From: Candidatus Nomurabacteria bacterium
Lineage (GTDB): Bacteria; Patescibacteriota; Minisyncoccia; Phycocordibacterales; UBA9973
Assembly: GCA_903869875.1 (NCBI GenBank)
Contig: CAIQAW010000020.1
Coordinates: 1 to 33,303, forward strand
DNA length: 33,303 nucleotides
Direction of reading: 5' to 3'
In this document: positions 13,415 to 20,956 of the stretch, in pieces
Layout of the letters: every line of letters begins with the position of its first letter
Numbering within the stretch: position 1 is the first letter of the stretch
Made by a program: the position numbers and the translations under genes
Notes under the pieces: generated by a model
Seen by the model: only the letters and a program-made list of their open reading frames with translations
The model's database searches: none
Told to the model about the DNA's origin: nothing

Positions 13415-14324
13415 TCAATAGCTTGGCACCATTTGATGGAATATCATTAAATACATGTCATACACCACAAACAAAAACATGCCCCGAATCAGACGTGAAG
13501 CAGCTCGTCTGTACCACAGGGGTTGGAGTGCAAGAAAGGTTGCACGACACTTTGGTTTTCACCATACAGCAGTAATGAAATGGGTCAGAATATCAAAGAA
13601 GTTTGGAGACCATTTAATACAAACAAAATCTTCCAGACCAAACTCACATCCAAAAGAATTAAGTGTTGATGTTGTTAAAAAGATTGTCGAGAAGAGATTA
13701 AAACATAATCGATATGCAGAAGCAGTACACAAGGAATTAGAAAATGATGGTGTACATGTTTCTCTGTCTTCAGTTAAGCGTACACTTGATCGTAAATGTT
13801 TAACCAAGAAGAAAAGTCCGTGGAAGAGGTATCACCCCCACCAGGAACGCCCATATCCCTTACAGGCAGGTGTTTTGGTCGAAACTGACACAATACACCG
13901 TATGATCAATGAAAAGAAAAGACTGTATGTATTTACAATGATTGACGTATACTCTAGATGGACATATGCAAAAGCATACGAAAGGATGAATTCTGCAACT
14001 GCTGTTAAATTCATTAAAGAAGCACAGAGGCATGCTACATTTAAATTCGACATGATACAGTCTGACCATGGACCAGAATTTAGTTCATGGTTTGTATCTA
14101 GAATATTAAAGAAACACCGATACACAAGAATTGGAAAACCAAATGACAATTCGCATATTGAAAGATTCAACAGAACATTACAAGAAGAATGTTTAGACAA
14201 ATTACCAAATGATGTAGCTGCAATTAATTGCGCTTTAAAGAAATATTTGCGATATTACAATCATGAGAGAGTGCACGGAGGAATTAACTACTTAACTCCA
14301 ATACAAGTGGTGCCAAGGTATTGA
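13415..14324 (+). mobile_element. Complete IS481-like insertion sequence (about 910 bp)
   Basis: The left end TCAATAGCTTGGCACCA (13415-13431) is matched by the right end, which on the minus strand reads TCAATACCTTGGCACCA (14324-14308). The inverted repeats extend imperfectly to about 25 bp. One transposase fills the element and the right repeat overlaps its stop codon. No convincing target-site duplication is visible in the immediate flanks. Confidence 0.85.
13455..14324 (+). CDS. IS481-like DDE transposase
   Basis: A 289-residue transposase, intact. The N-terminus is a helix-turn-helix (about 10-50; YHRGWSARKVARHFGFHHTA), followed by a second HTH-like region (72-110) and an rve/DDE catalytic core. 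The catalytic acids are D in LVETDTIH, D in IQSDHGPEF and E in NSHIERFNRTLQEE. The C-terminus HERVHGGINYLTP is typical of IS481/IS3-type enzymes. A TATCAT box (13442-13447) lies 7 nt before the ATG at 13455, so the element also seems to use a leaderless start; an internal ATG at 13479 is an alternative. Codon use (AGA, ATT, AAT) differs from host core genes. Confidence 0.93.
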   Translation: MSYTTNKNMPRIRREAARLYHRGWSARKVARHFGFHHTAVMKWVRISKKFGDHLIQTKSSRPNSHPKELSVDVVKKIVEKRLKHNRYAEAVHKELENDGVHVSLSSVKRTLDRKCLTKKKSPWKRYHPHQERPYPLQAGVLVETDTIHRMINEKKRLYVFTMIDVYSRWTYAKAYERMNSATAVKFIKEAQRHATFKFDMIQSDHGPEFSSWFVSRILKKHRYTRIGKPNDNSHIERFNRTLQEECLDKLPNDVAAINCALKKYLRYYNHERVHGGINYLTPIQVVPRY

Positions 14325-14347
14325 TTACAATACGGCTTTTTTGATAC

Positions 14348-14377
14348 AAAAAAACACCCAAAATATGGGTGTTTTTT
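14348..14377. terminator. Bidirectional rho-independent terminator
   Basis: AAAAAACACCCA and TGGGTGTTTTTT form a stem. It ends clpP on - and the insertion-sequence transcript on +. Confidence 0.88.
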
Positions 14378-14401
14378 CTATAAAGTGTATATAATATAGG
14401 C

Positions 14402-14986
14402 TTATTTAGACTTTTTTGTCATTACTTCGTCTATTATTCCGTATGCTTTTGCTTCTTTGGATGTCATCCAGTAGTCGCGGTCTCCATCTTTTTCTATTTG
14501 AGCAAATGGTTTGCCAGTGTTTTTAGAAAGTATTTGGTATAGGTTTTCACGGGCACGTAATATGTTTTTAGCTGTAATGGCTATGTCTGATGCTTGGCCT
14601 TCTACACCTGCTATAGGTTGGTGTATCATTACTTCTGAGTTAGGAAGGGCAAACCTTTTACCTTTTGCACCAGCAGACAGTATCATAGCACCCATAGATG
14701 CAGCAATACCCACACATACAGTAGATACGTCACATTTGATGTGGTTCATTGTGTCTAGTATAGCTAGACCTGAATGCACTGAACCTCCAGGGCTATTGAT
14801 GTAGAAAGAAATGTCTTTCTTGGCATCTGAATGTTCTAGAAACAGCAACTGGGCAATAACAGTGTTTGCTACTGCATCGTTTATTTCACCAGTTAAGAAT
14901 ATTATACGTTCGTTCAAAAGGCGTGAATATATGTCGTATGCACGTTCGCCATTAGGGGTTTTTTCAATTACGGTTGGTATTAACAT
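14402..14986 (-). CDS. clpP: ATP-dependent Clp protease proteolytic subunit
   Basis: A 194-residue ClpP. The catalytic triad is S97 ([11 protein letters not shown]), H122 (VMIHQP) and D171 (GDRDYW), at the same positions as in the E. coli mature enzyme. [15 protein letters not shown] and the handle region are intact. It forms the tetradecameric proteolytic chamber in the cytoplasm and works with ClpX or ClpC, neither of which is in this window. It lies downstream of tig, the conserved tig-clpP order of many bacteria, but the 142-bp spacer is filled by a nested palindrome. No Shine-Dalgarno or obvious -10 box precedes the ATG, so it may rely on tig transcription. Confidence 0.95.
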   Translation of the reverse strand: MLIPTVIEKTPNGERAYDIYSRLLNERIIFLTGEINDAVANTVIAQLLFLEHSDAKKDISFYINSPGGSVHSGLAILDTMNHIKCDVSTVCVGIAASMGAMILSAGAKGKRFALPNSEVMIHQPIAGVEGQASDIAITAKNILRARENLYQILSKNTGKPFAQIEKDGDRDYWMTSKEAKAYGIIDEVMTKKSK

Positions 14987-15001
14987 ATTGTTTATTGATT
15001 A

Positions 15002-15113
15002 GGGTTCGAAAATTGTTTGCCACAATTGCCTGACGCAGGCCGACCGGGCCGAGTCGACTAAATTTTCAGCAGAAAATTATAGGTAGCTATTGTGGTAAAT
15101 AATTTAAGAACCC
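15002..15113. repeat. Palindrome with another palindromic unit in its loop (tig-clpP spacer)
   Basis: The outer arms 15002-15029 (GGGTTC...CCACAATTGC) and 15086-15113 (GCTATTGTGG...GAACCC) are imperfect inverted copies. The loop holds the hairpin GCCTG/CAGGC (15028-15040) and a GTCGACT segment followed by the palindrome AATTTTCAGCAGAAAATT. That last part resembles the 3' palindrome of the 43-bp family, so this looks like a palindrome inserted in a palindrome. Confidence 0.65.
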
Positions 15114-15128
15114 GTTGCTAATAATTTT

Positions 15129-16214
15129 TTAATTTGCTGATTTTTCTAGGAAGTCGAAAACTTTTTGGTTTGTCAGTGTTGTTGTTATGTACATGGTTGC
15201 ACTGGTGCGGTCTGCGTCGGGGTAGGCTTCCATTATTTTTTGGATTTCTTTTTCTGTTTCTTCGTCAGAGGGTTTAAGGTTTTCAGACAAAGCTAGTTTT
15301 TCTACGATAAAGTTTAGCTTTGCACGTTTTATTGCGTCTGGTGTGTAATCAGTGCGTAGTTCAGCTTCTGTTTTTTTCAGGTGTACTAGGTAGTCGTCGA
15401 ACTGCATACCCATCATTTGTATATCGTGTTTCATTCTAGCTACCATTTGGTCTAGTTCAGTGTCAATTATAGACTGTGGTATATCGATAGTTGTTTCTTC
15501 GATAACTTTTTCAACTATAGCTAAACGCTTCTTCTCAGAATGTTTTTGTTCTTTTTCTTTGGCTAGGTTTTCGCGAACTTTTGCACGCATTTTTTCTAAG
15601 TCTTCGAAACCGAAACTACCCGCAAATGCTTCGTTAACTTCAGGGTAGTCTTTTTCATCTATCGGTGCATGGTTGTGGTCGTGTTCGTCATGGCCACCTT
15701 CTTTGTGCATTTCCTGGTGGGCGCGCATGTGTTGTAGTTCTTTGAATGCTTGTGTAACTTCTTCGTCGGTAGCTGCAAAGCCTTCATCTGGTTCTGTAAC
15801 TTCTTTTACAACTGATTTAGAAATCTTTTTGTAGTCAGGCAGTGTAAATTCTGGGTATACCGCAGTTTTGATAGTGCATTCTACGTCGTTATCTACAGCT
15901 AGTTTTGTAAATATAACTTCTGGTCGGCCAAGGGCGTCGATGTTGTTGTCTTTTAGTATGGTAGGGTAAATATCATTTAGGGCTTCTTCGGCCATCATTT
16001 CGTTTACAAGAGAAGCAGAAACGTTTTTCTCGATAGTTGCAATAGGTACATTACCTTTACGGAAACCATCGGCTTCGTAGTCTTTCTGAATAGACAACAT
16101 AACTGCGTCTTTATAACTAGCAACGTCAGCCCAAGCAAGTGTTACTTTGACTTCTACGTTACTGCCTGGTTGTTTTTCTACTGCTGTTTTTATGGGTTTT
16201 ATTTCTTTTGACAT
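15129..16214 (-). CDS. tig: Trigger factor lacking the PPIase domain
   Basis: A 361-residue ribosome-associated chaperone. The N-terminal ribosome-binding domain carries the signature GFRKGNVP (50-57). The substrate-cradle C-terminal domain begins near PEVNEAFAGSFGFEDLEKMR (about 191-210). The FKBP-type PPIase domain that normally lies between them is absent and is replaced by a short linker with a His-rich run (HMRAHQEMHKEGG, then HDEHDHNHAP; residues 162-184). It should hold nascent chains at the ribosome exit without prolyl isomerase activity. The ATG at 16214 follows a TACACT box by 6 nt. It heads the tig-clpP unit. Confidence 0.92.
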   Translation of the reverse strand: MSKEIKPIKTAVEKQPGSNVEVKVTLAWADVASYKDAVMLSIQKDYEADGFRKGNVPIATIEKNVSASLVNEMMAEEALNDIYPTILKDNNIDALGRPEVIFTKLAVDNDVECTIKTAVYPEFTLPDYKKISKSVVKEVTEPDEGFAATDEEVTQAFKELQHMRAHQEMHKEGGHDEHDHNHAPIDEKDYPEVNEAFAGSFGFEDLEKMRAKVRENLAKEKEQKHSEKKRLAIVEKVIEETTIDIPQSIIDTELDQMVARMKHDIQMMGMQFDDYLVHLKKTEAELRTDYTPDAIKRAKLNFIVEKLALSENLKPSDEETEKEIQKIMEAYPDADRTSATMYITTTLTNQKVFDFLEKSAN

Positions 16215-16220
16215 GGCAAT

Positions 16221-16226
16221 AGTGTA
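16221..16226 (-). promoter_or_regulatory. -10 box TACACT, leaderless start of tig
   Basis: Minus-strand TACACT is followed after 6 nt by the ATG at 16214. Confidence 0.45.
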
Positions 16227-16247
16227 GTAGAAAAAAGGCCTTTTGTC

Positions 16248-16282
16248 AAAAAACACCCTCCATTACTGGAAGGTGTTTTTTT
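16248..16282. terminator. Rho-independent terminator
   Basis: AAAAAACACC...TCC pairs with GGA...GGTGTTTTTT. It ends the secreted-protein gene on - just upstream of the tig promoter. Confidence 0.85.
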
Positions 16283-16287
16283 ATTCG

Positions 16288-16818
16288 TTAGTTCGAATCG
16301 ATAATGAATTCTTTTAATAGATTTAGAGATTCTTTAAGTTGCTTTTGGGCAGTTTCTAGTACGTTTTTGATGTCTTTTTTAACTACTGGTTTCTTTGTTG
16401 TGTCTACCAGTGTTAATGTAGTTGTAGTAACAACATCTGTTTTTGTGCTGTCTACCTTCAAGTCGCTTTTAATGTCAGCCTTTGTTTCTAGTTTAGGATG
16501 TAGTATTTTATCTGCATCTTGGAGTGACTTTTTAGCATCTAGGAGCTTCTTTTCTATTGCAATTGTGTCTTCGTCTGCTGCTTGGAGTTTATTTACGCCA
16601 TCGGCTATTTTTGTATACACTTTGGTCAATTGTTTGTATATAGCTTCGTATTGGTCGCGTTGTTCTTTGGCAGTAGGAGAGGCTGGTTTTTCAGCTTTAA
16701 CTACTTCTTTGGTGTCAGTTCCGGCCTTGTTGTCGGTAGTCTCGGCATGTGCAAGACCCCCGGCAAAAAGGGTGAGGAAGGCGATACCTATTAAGCATTT
16801 TTTAACTAATTCCTTCAT
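16288..16818 (-). CDS. Secreted Lys/Asp-rich coiled-coil hypothetical protein
   Basis: A 176-residue protein with a signal peptide (KKCLIGIAFLTLFAGGLAHA, cleavage after about residue 25). The mature part is highly charged and probably helical in two pieces (EQRDQYEAIYKQLTKVYTKI and LETAQKQLKESLNLLKEFII) joined by a Thr/Val/Asp-rich linker. No enzyme motif is present. The start at 16818 begins the signal peptide; in-frame ATGs 9 and 21 nt upstream exist. It may be a periplasmic or cell-surface structural protein. It is flanked by terminators on both sides, so it is a single-gene unit. Confidence 0.65.
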   Translation of the reverse strand: MKELVKKCLIGIAFLTLFAGGLAHAETTDNKAGTDTKEVVKAEKPASPTAKEQRDQYEAIYKQLTKVYTKIADGVNKLQAADEDTIAIEKKLLDAKKSLQDADKILHPKLETKADIKSDLKVDSTKTDVVTTTTLTLVDTTKKPVVKKDIKNVLETAQKQLKESLNLLKEFIIDSN

Positions 16819-16867
16819 TACGTACATGATGACGTACATACTAGCATAATATTACAGATTATCAATA

Positions 16868-16899
16868 TAAAAACCCTTTATTAAATAAAGGGTTTTTAT
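16868..16899. terminator. Rho-independent terminator
   Basis: AAAAACCCTTTATT and AATAAAGGGTTTTT form a long stem after ppa (minus strand). Confidence 0.88.
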
Positions 16900-16921
16900 A
16901 GCTAGTTTTTACTTATTCAAA

Positions 16922-17515
16922 CTACTCTTCCGCTTGGAATTTAGGTAAATAGTCTGTGTTGTAACGGGTAGCACAGTCGTCTACAATTGCCACTGCTTCG
17001 GTTACACCATAGAAACCTAACACTTTACATAGGCCAGGTTTTTTAAGGTCTTTGTAGTGTTCGAAATAGTGCATGGTTTCTTCTTGCCAGTGTTCGCCCA
17101 ATTGTTCAAAGTGGGTTATATGGTCCATACGTTTGTCGTCTGACAATACGGCAATAATCTTGTCGTCGCGTTCGCCACTGTCTTCGAACTCCATTACGCC
17201 TATTATGCGAGCTTCTGCAAGTGAACCTGGTATAAGTGGTTCAGTTACGTTTGCTATAACTATGTCTAACATGTCGCCATCGTGGTCCCATGTTTGGGGT
17301 ATAGCACCGTAGGTAATAGGGTATGCAAGAGACGAATATCCAACGCGGTCTAGTTTCAAATGGCCTGTTTCAGTTATAAATTCGTACTTGTTTATAGTTG
17401 AAGGGTTTATTTCTATCAATGCGTTTACGTTTACTTTGTCGCTATTAGTGTATGGTGGCAATATGTGTAGCAGGTTCATCATGAACTTACTTGGTTTGTG
17501 GTCTATGTTGGCCAT
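16922..17515 (-). CDS. ppa: Inorganic pyrophosphatase (family I)
   Basis: A 197-residue soluble enzyme. The family I core is present: EINPSTINKYEF (substrate-binding Glu and Lys), YPITYGAIPQTW and the metal-binding DHDGDMLDIVI (D-x-D-x-x-D pattern), with further acidic ligands in DDKRMDHITH. It hydrolyses pyrophosphate from tRNA charging and nucleic-acid synthesis. It lies 69 bp downstream of nusA on the same strand. The spacer is made of short CAGTG-containing repeats rather than a terminator, so read-through from nusA is possible. Confidence 0.93.
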   Translation of the reverse strand: MANIDHKPSKFMMNLLHILPPYTNSDKVNVNALIEINPSTINKYEFITETGHLKLDRVGYSSLAYPITYGAIPQTWDHDGDMLDIVIANVTEPLIPGSLAEARIIGVMEFEDSGERDDKIIAVLSDDKRMDHITHFEQLGEHWQEETMHYFEHYKDLKKPGLCKVLGFYGVTEAVAIVDDCATRYNTDYLPKFQAEE

Positions 17516-17560
17516 AAATAGTTAACAGTGGTCAGTGAACAGTTTACAGTGAGTTCAGTA
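17516..17560. repeat. Short direct-repeat tract between nusA and ppa
   Basis: The spacer holds AACAGTGGTCAGTGAACAG followed by TTTACAGTGAG, four CAGTG units spaced 8-14 nt. It is neither a terminator nor a promoter that I can recognise. Confidence 0.6.
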
Positions 17561-17584
17561 ACCTCTTAAATTAGATTAATAAAA

Positions 17585-18895
17585 TTATTCTTTTGTTTCT
17601 TCTTCGATAACTTTTTCAACTTCTTCTAAAACTTCAGTTACTGTATTTTCTTCAGGAATAGTTTTATCTTCTACAGATCGCGCTTCAGTCGACACTGCGC
17701 GATGCGATTCTGCAGAATCGTCAATTTCAGCGTCACTTTCATCTGCTTCAAGTTCGCCGAAAATATCGTCGCCACCTTGTATAACTTCACCTTTCTGACC
17801 CTTGATGTCTATGCGCCATCCAGTAAGTTTTGCAGCAAGACGTACGTTTTGTCCGCCTTTACCGATAGCTAGAGAAAGTTGGTCTTCTGCAACTTCAACT
17901 TTTGCTTGGTGCTCAGCTTCGTCTATTTGTATGTCTAATACTTTTGCAGGGGCTAATGCCTTGGCTACATATATAGATGGGTCTTCTGACCATTCGATAA
18001 CATCGATTTTTTCGCCATTGATTTCGTTTGTTACTGTTGTAACACGTACACCGCGTCCACCGACACATGCACCTGTTGGGTCTACGTGTGGGTCGTTCGA
18101 TGCAACTGCTATTTTAGTTCTGCTACCTGCTTCGCGGGCGATAGATTTTATTTCTACAACACCAGTTGCTATTTCAGGGGCTTCGATTTCAAACAAAGCT
18201 TTAACAAACATTGGGTGTGAACGTGACAAACGTAAGTTAACTCCACGCATGCCTTCCTCCACAGAAAACAAATATGCACTGATTCTGTCGCCGCGTTCGA
18301 AACGTTCGCCAGGAATTTGTTCTTCGCGAGGTATTATACCTTTGGCACGGTTGAAGTCTACATAAACTATTCCGTTTTCAAATTTTTCTACATGACCATG
18401 AACAATTTCACCTTCTTTACTTCCGTATTCGTCGATTATAGTACTGCGTTCTGCATCACGGATTTTCTGAATTATAACTTGCTTGGCAGTTTGTGCTGCA
18501 ATACGGCCAAAGTCAGCTTTGTCTTCAAGAGGAAAAATTACTTCGTCTTCTAGTTGCGCGTTTTCTTTGATACGACGTGCATCTTCTATCATTATGTGGT
18601 GTTCTTCGTTGTAACGAGAACGTTCGTCGCCTTCGGCAACAACTTCTGTTTCTTCGTCGCCTTCGGCAACCATACGAACAACAGATTCGTCAACAGTTAT
18701 TTTAACTTGGTAAAAACTAGTAGTACCGTCGTCTAAGTTAAACTTACAACGTACTATCTGGCCTTTCTTTCCATATTCTTTTTTATAGGCTGCAGCTAAC
18801 GAATGTTCGATAGCTTCTAGTATTTTGTCTTTTGGTATTTTCTTTTCTTGTTCCAATTGGTCCATCGCCAATTTCATTGTCTTTAAATCAAACAT
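17585..18895 (-). CDS. nusA: Transcription termination/antitermination factor NusA
   Basis: A 436-residue NusA. The N-terminal RNA-polymerase-binding domain (about 1-150), S1 domain (about 160-230, GEIVHGHVEKFENGIVYVDF), KH1 (about 250-320, with DPTGACVGGRGVRV) and KH2 (about 330-390, LSLAIGKGGQNVRLAAKLTG) are in order. The acidic tail lacks the repeats of the E. coli protein. A 30-bp tandem duplication encodes VAEGDEETEV then VAEGDERSRY (about residues 76-95). A 43-bp palindromic element encodes DSAESHRAVSTEARS (about 393-407) in the tail. The gene is divergent from alaS. Confidence 0.95.
   Translation of the reverse strand: MFDLKTMKLAMDQLEQEKKIPKDKILEAIEHSLAAAYKKEYGKKGQIVRCKFNLDDGTTSFYQVKITVDESVVRMVAEGDEETEVVAEGDERSRYNEEHHIMIEDARRIKENAQLEDEVIFPLEDKADFGRIAAQTAKQVIIQKIRDAERSTIIDEYGSKEGEIVHGHVEKFENGIVYVDFNRAKGIIPREEQIPGERFERGDRISAYLFSVEEGMRGVNLRLSRSHPMFVKALFEIEAPEIATGVVEIKSIAREAGSRTKIAVASNDPHVDPTGACVGGRGVRVTTVTNEINGEKIDVIEWSEDPSIYVAKALAPAKVLDIQIDEAEHQAKVEVAEDQLSLAIGKGGQNVRLAAKLTGWRIDIKGQKGEVIQGGDDIFGELEADESDAEIDDSAESHRAVSTEARSVEDKTIPEENTVTEVLEEVEKVIEEETKE
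17677..17719 (+). repeat. 43-bp palindromic element C, in frame inside nusA
   Basis: Stem ATCGCGC (17677-17683) and GCGCGAT (17697-17703) enclose TTCAGTCGACACT; after GC comes the perfect palindrome GATTCTGCAGAATC (17706-17719). Length and layout equal those of copies A-inner and B, but it lies antisense to its host gene. Confidence 0.88.
18623..18670 (-). repeat. 30-bp tandem duplication within nusA
   Basis: TTCGTCGCCTTCGGCAAC occurs at 18623-18640 and again at 18653-18670, period 30 bp, giving a repeated ten-residue block in NusA. Confidence 0.85.
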
Positions 18896-18909
18896 ATATT
18901 TAATTCTTG

Positions 18910-18936
18910 CCCGAATTCATTTTAATGAAGGCGGGG
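18910..18936. other. Imperfect hairpin in the nusA-alaS divergent region
   Basis: GCCCGAATTCATT and AATGAAGGCGGG can fold on either strand; on + it is followed by a T-rich run, although no plus-strand gene ends there. It may lie in the nusA leader. Confidence 0.4.
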
Positions 18937-18960
18937 TTTTATTTAATTTTTTAATAAAAA

Positions 18961-18984
18961 TGCCTGGCACGGAGGTGACAGGTA
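18961..18984. repeat. REP-like hairpin TGCCTGGCAC-GGAG-GTGACAGGTA
   Basis: An imperfect 10-bp stem with a GGAG loop. It resembles REP-type palindromes associated with REP-associated tyrosine transposases in other phyla. On + the loop and 3' strand read GGAGGTGA, a Shine-Dalgarno look-alike, but no convincing gene follows it. Confidence 0.45.
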
Positions 18985-19038
18985 ATACATGGACTATATC
19001 ATACATTATATATGTATGCAAAACTTCAAATTTTATGC

Positions 19039-19044
19039 TATCTT
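19039..19044 (+). promoter_or_regulatory. -10 box TATCTT, leaderless start of alaS
   Basis: TATCTT is followed after 7 nt by the ATG at 19052. Confidence 0.4.
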
Positions 19045-19051
19045 ACACTAT

Positions 19052-20860
19052 ATGACATCAACAGAAATTCGTAAAAAGTTTTTAGACTTTTTTGCTAAAC
19101 GTGGCCACGCTATTATACCGTCGGCTTCACTGGTACCCGAGAACGACCCTTCGGTACTTTTTAATACTGCCGGTATGCAACCACTGGTACCGTATTTGAT
19201 GGGTGCAAAACACCCTATGGGTACACGTATTGCTGATGTGCAAAAATGCGTACGTACAGGCGACCTAGACGACATTGGCGACAACAGACATTTTTCTTTT
19301 TTTGAAATGATGGGTAACTGGTCGTTGGGTGACTACTTTAAGGAAGACGCCATAAAATGGAGTTACGAATTTTTAACTAGTAAAGAAGAAGGTTTAGGCC
19401 TAGATGCTAATAGACTTGCAGTTACAATTTTCGAAGGTGACGAAAGTGCACCGTTAGACGAAGAGTCTAAAAATATATGGATGTCGTTAGGTATCCCAGA
19501 ACACCGCATATATGCACTACCAGCTGAAGACAACTTCTGGAGTCCTGGCGACAACGGCCCATGTGGTCCATGTTCTGAAATGTTCTACGACATGGAAGAA
19601 ATGTTTGTTGGCAAAGTTTTAAGTAAAGATGAATTTGTTGAACAAGTAAAAACTGAAAACTTTATTGAAATCTGGAACGATGTTTTCATGGAATTTGAAA
19701 AGAAGGACGGAAAGGTAGTAGGTAAACTAGCACAGAAAAACGTAGACACTGGTGCAGGTTTAGAACGTATAACAGCTGTAATGCAGGGTAAAAAAACTGC
19801 GTATGAGACAGATCTATTTAAAGACTTATTATACGAAATTAAAATTTCATGTCAGATTCGAGAAGATCGAATGCAAAGAATTATTGCTGACCACATAAGA
19901 ACTTCGATATTTCTGATGGCTGACGGTGTTTTACCTTCAAGTAATGGAAGAGGTTATATATTAAGACGTCTCTTAAGGCGCTCTATTAGATGTGGTCATG
20001 CAGTGCAAATGACACCTGATTATAAATCATTGGTTAATATTGTTGAAAATACTTATAAAGATATTTATTCAAATATTTCAGAAAACAAAGAAAAAATAGT
20101 TAGTGAATTGGAAAAAGAATATAATAAATTTATTAAAACATTATCCAATGGATTAAAAGAATTTGAAAAAGTTGTAGAAATTAAAGTTAAACATAATGGA
20201 ATTGTTGAATCTCAAGGAGCAAGTATGCTGTCTGAAGATGTTTTTAAATTAGTAACATCATTTGGTTTTCCTTTAGAATTAGTTAACGAGTTAGCAAAAG
20301 AAAAAAATATTTCATTTGATGAAGAAGAAGTAAATGCATTGTTATTAGAACATAAAGAGCTTTCTCAGTCTGCATCTGCAGGTATGTTCAAAGGCGGTCT
20401 AGCAAATACAAACGAACAAACTATAAAACTACACACCGCACACCATTTAGTTTTAGCAGCGTTACAAGAAGTGTTAGGCAAGTCTGTTAAACAAAAAGGT
20501 AGTAACATTACCGAAGAACGCATGCGCATAGACTTTGCCTTCGATAGAAAGGTAACAGACGAAGAAAAGAAAAAGGTAGAAGACTTGGTAAACGGTTGGG
20601 TTAATGCAGGTTTACCCGTTATTCGCCGTGAAATGCCAAAGGCTGAAGCCGAGGCACTGGGTGCAGAAATGGAGTTCGGTGCCAAGTACCCAGACGTAGT
20701 CAGTGTCTATACAATACAGGACCCGACCGATGCGTATGTGTCGAAAGAATTCTGTGGTGGGCCACACGTTACAAACACTGCTGACATAGGCCACGTAACA
20801 ATAGGTAAAGAAGAAGCTGTGGCACAAGGAGTGCGCCGCCTAAAGGCAACACTGGGCTAG
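19052..20860 (+). CDS. alaS: Alanyl-tRNA synthetase, short form
   Basis: A 602-residue AlaRS. The class II catalytic core is clear (RKKFLDFFAKRGH, then NTAGMQPLVPYLMG, and FSFFEMMGNWSLGDYF), as is the tRNA-recognition region (GYILRRLLRRSIRCGHAV). The editing domain has its zinc-type motifs H461-x3-H465 (HTAHH) and C568-x3-H572 (CGGPH). The protein ends there: the DHHA1-type oligomerisation/C-Ala part of the usual 850-880-residue enzyme is missing. Residues about 257-445 (19820-20385) use ATT, AAT, GAT and AGA codons while both flanks use ATA, AAC, GAC and CGT, so the gene may be a mosaic. A TATCTT box lies 7 nt before the ATG and a terminator follows. Confidence 0.95.
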   Translation: MTSTEIRKKFLDFFAKRGHAIIPSASLVPENDPSVLFNTAGMQPLVPYLMGAKHPMGTRIADVQKCVRTGDLDDIGDNRHFSFFEMMGNWSLGDYFKEDAIKWSYEFLTSKEEGLGLDANRLAVTIFEGDESAPLDEESKNIWMSLGIPEHRIYALPAEDNFWSPGDNGPCGPCSEMFYDMEEMFVGKVLSKDEFVEQVKTENFIEIWNDVFMEFEKKDGKVVGKLAQKNVDTGAGLERITAVMQGKKTAYETDLFKDLLYEIKISCQIREDRMQRIIADHIRTSIFLMADGVLPSSNGRGYILRRLLRRSIRCGHAVQMTPDYKSLVNIVENTYKDIYSNISENKEKIVSELEKEYNKFIKTLSNGLKEFEKVVEIKVKHNGIVESQGASMLSEDVFKLVTSFGFPLELVNELAKEKNISFDEEEVNALLLEHKELSQSASAGMFKGGLANTNEQTIKLHTAHHLVLAALQEVLGKSVKQKGSNITEERMRIDFAFDRKVTDEEKKKVEDLVNGWVNAGLPVIRREMPKAEAEALGAEMEFGAKYPDVVSVYTIQDPTDAYVSKEFCGGPHVTNTADIGHVTIGKEEAVAQGVRRLKATLG

Positions 20861-20880
20861 TGTTACACGGAACAAATATA

Positions 20881-20912
20881 AAAAACTTGGAAGTCGGAAT
20901 TCCAAGTTTTTT
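20881..20912. terminator. Rho-independent terminator
   Basis: AAAAACTTGGAA and TTCCAAGTTTTTT form a stem just after alaS. Confidence 0.9.
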
Positions 20913-20956
20913 ATTTGTTTACACCGTGCAATTTTCGTGTACTATATATGTATGAT

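Noticed and set aside
13405..14335. Target-site duplication of the insertion sequence
   Set aside because: Flanking bases left (GTATAGGT) and right (TTACAATA) show no convincing direct repeat.
17516..17560. CAGTG repeat tract as an operator
   Set aside because: Spacing is irregular and there is no nearby regulator gene; it is listed only as a repeat.
18966..19051. Plus-strand gene starting at 18989 behind a GGAGGTGA Shine-Dalgarno
   Set aside because: The frame simply runs into alaS; the GGAGGTGA is part of a hairpin, and alaS starts better at 19052 behind its own -10 box.
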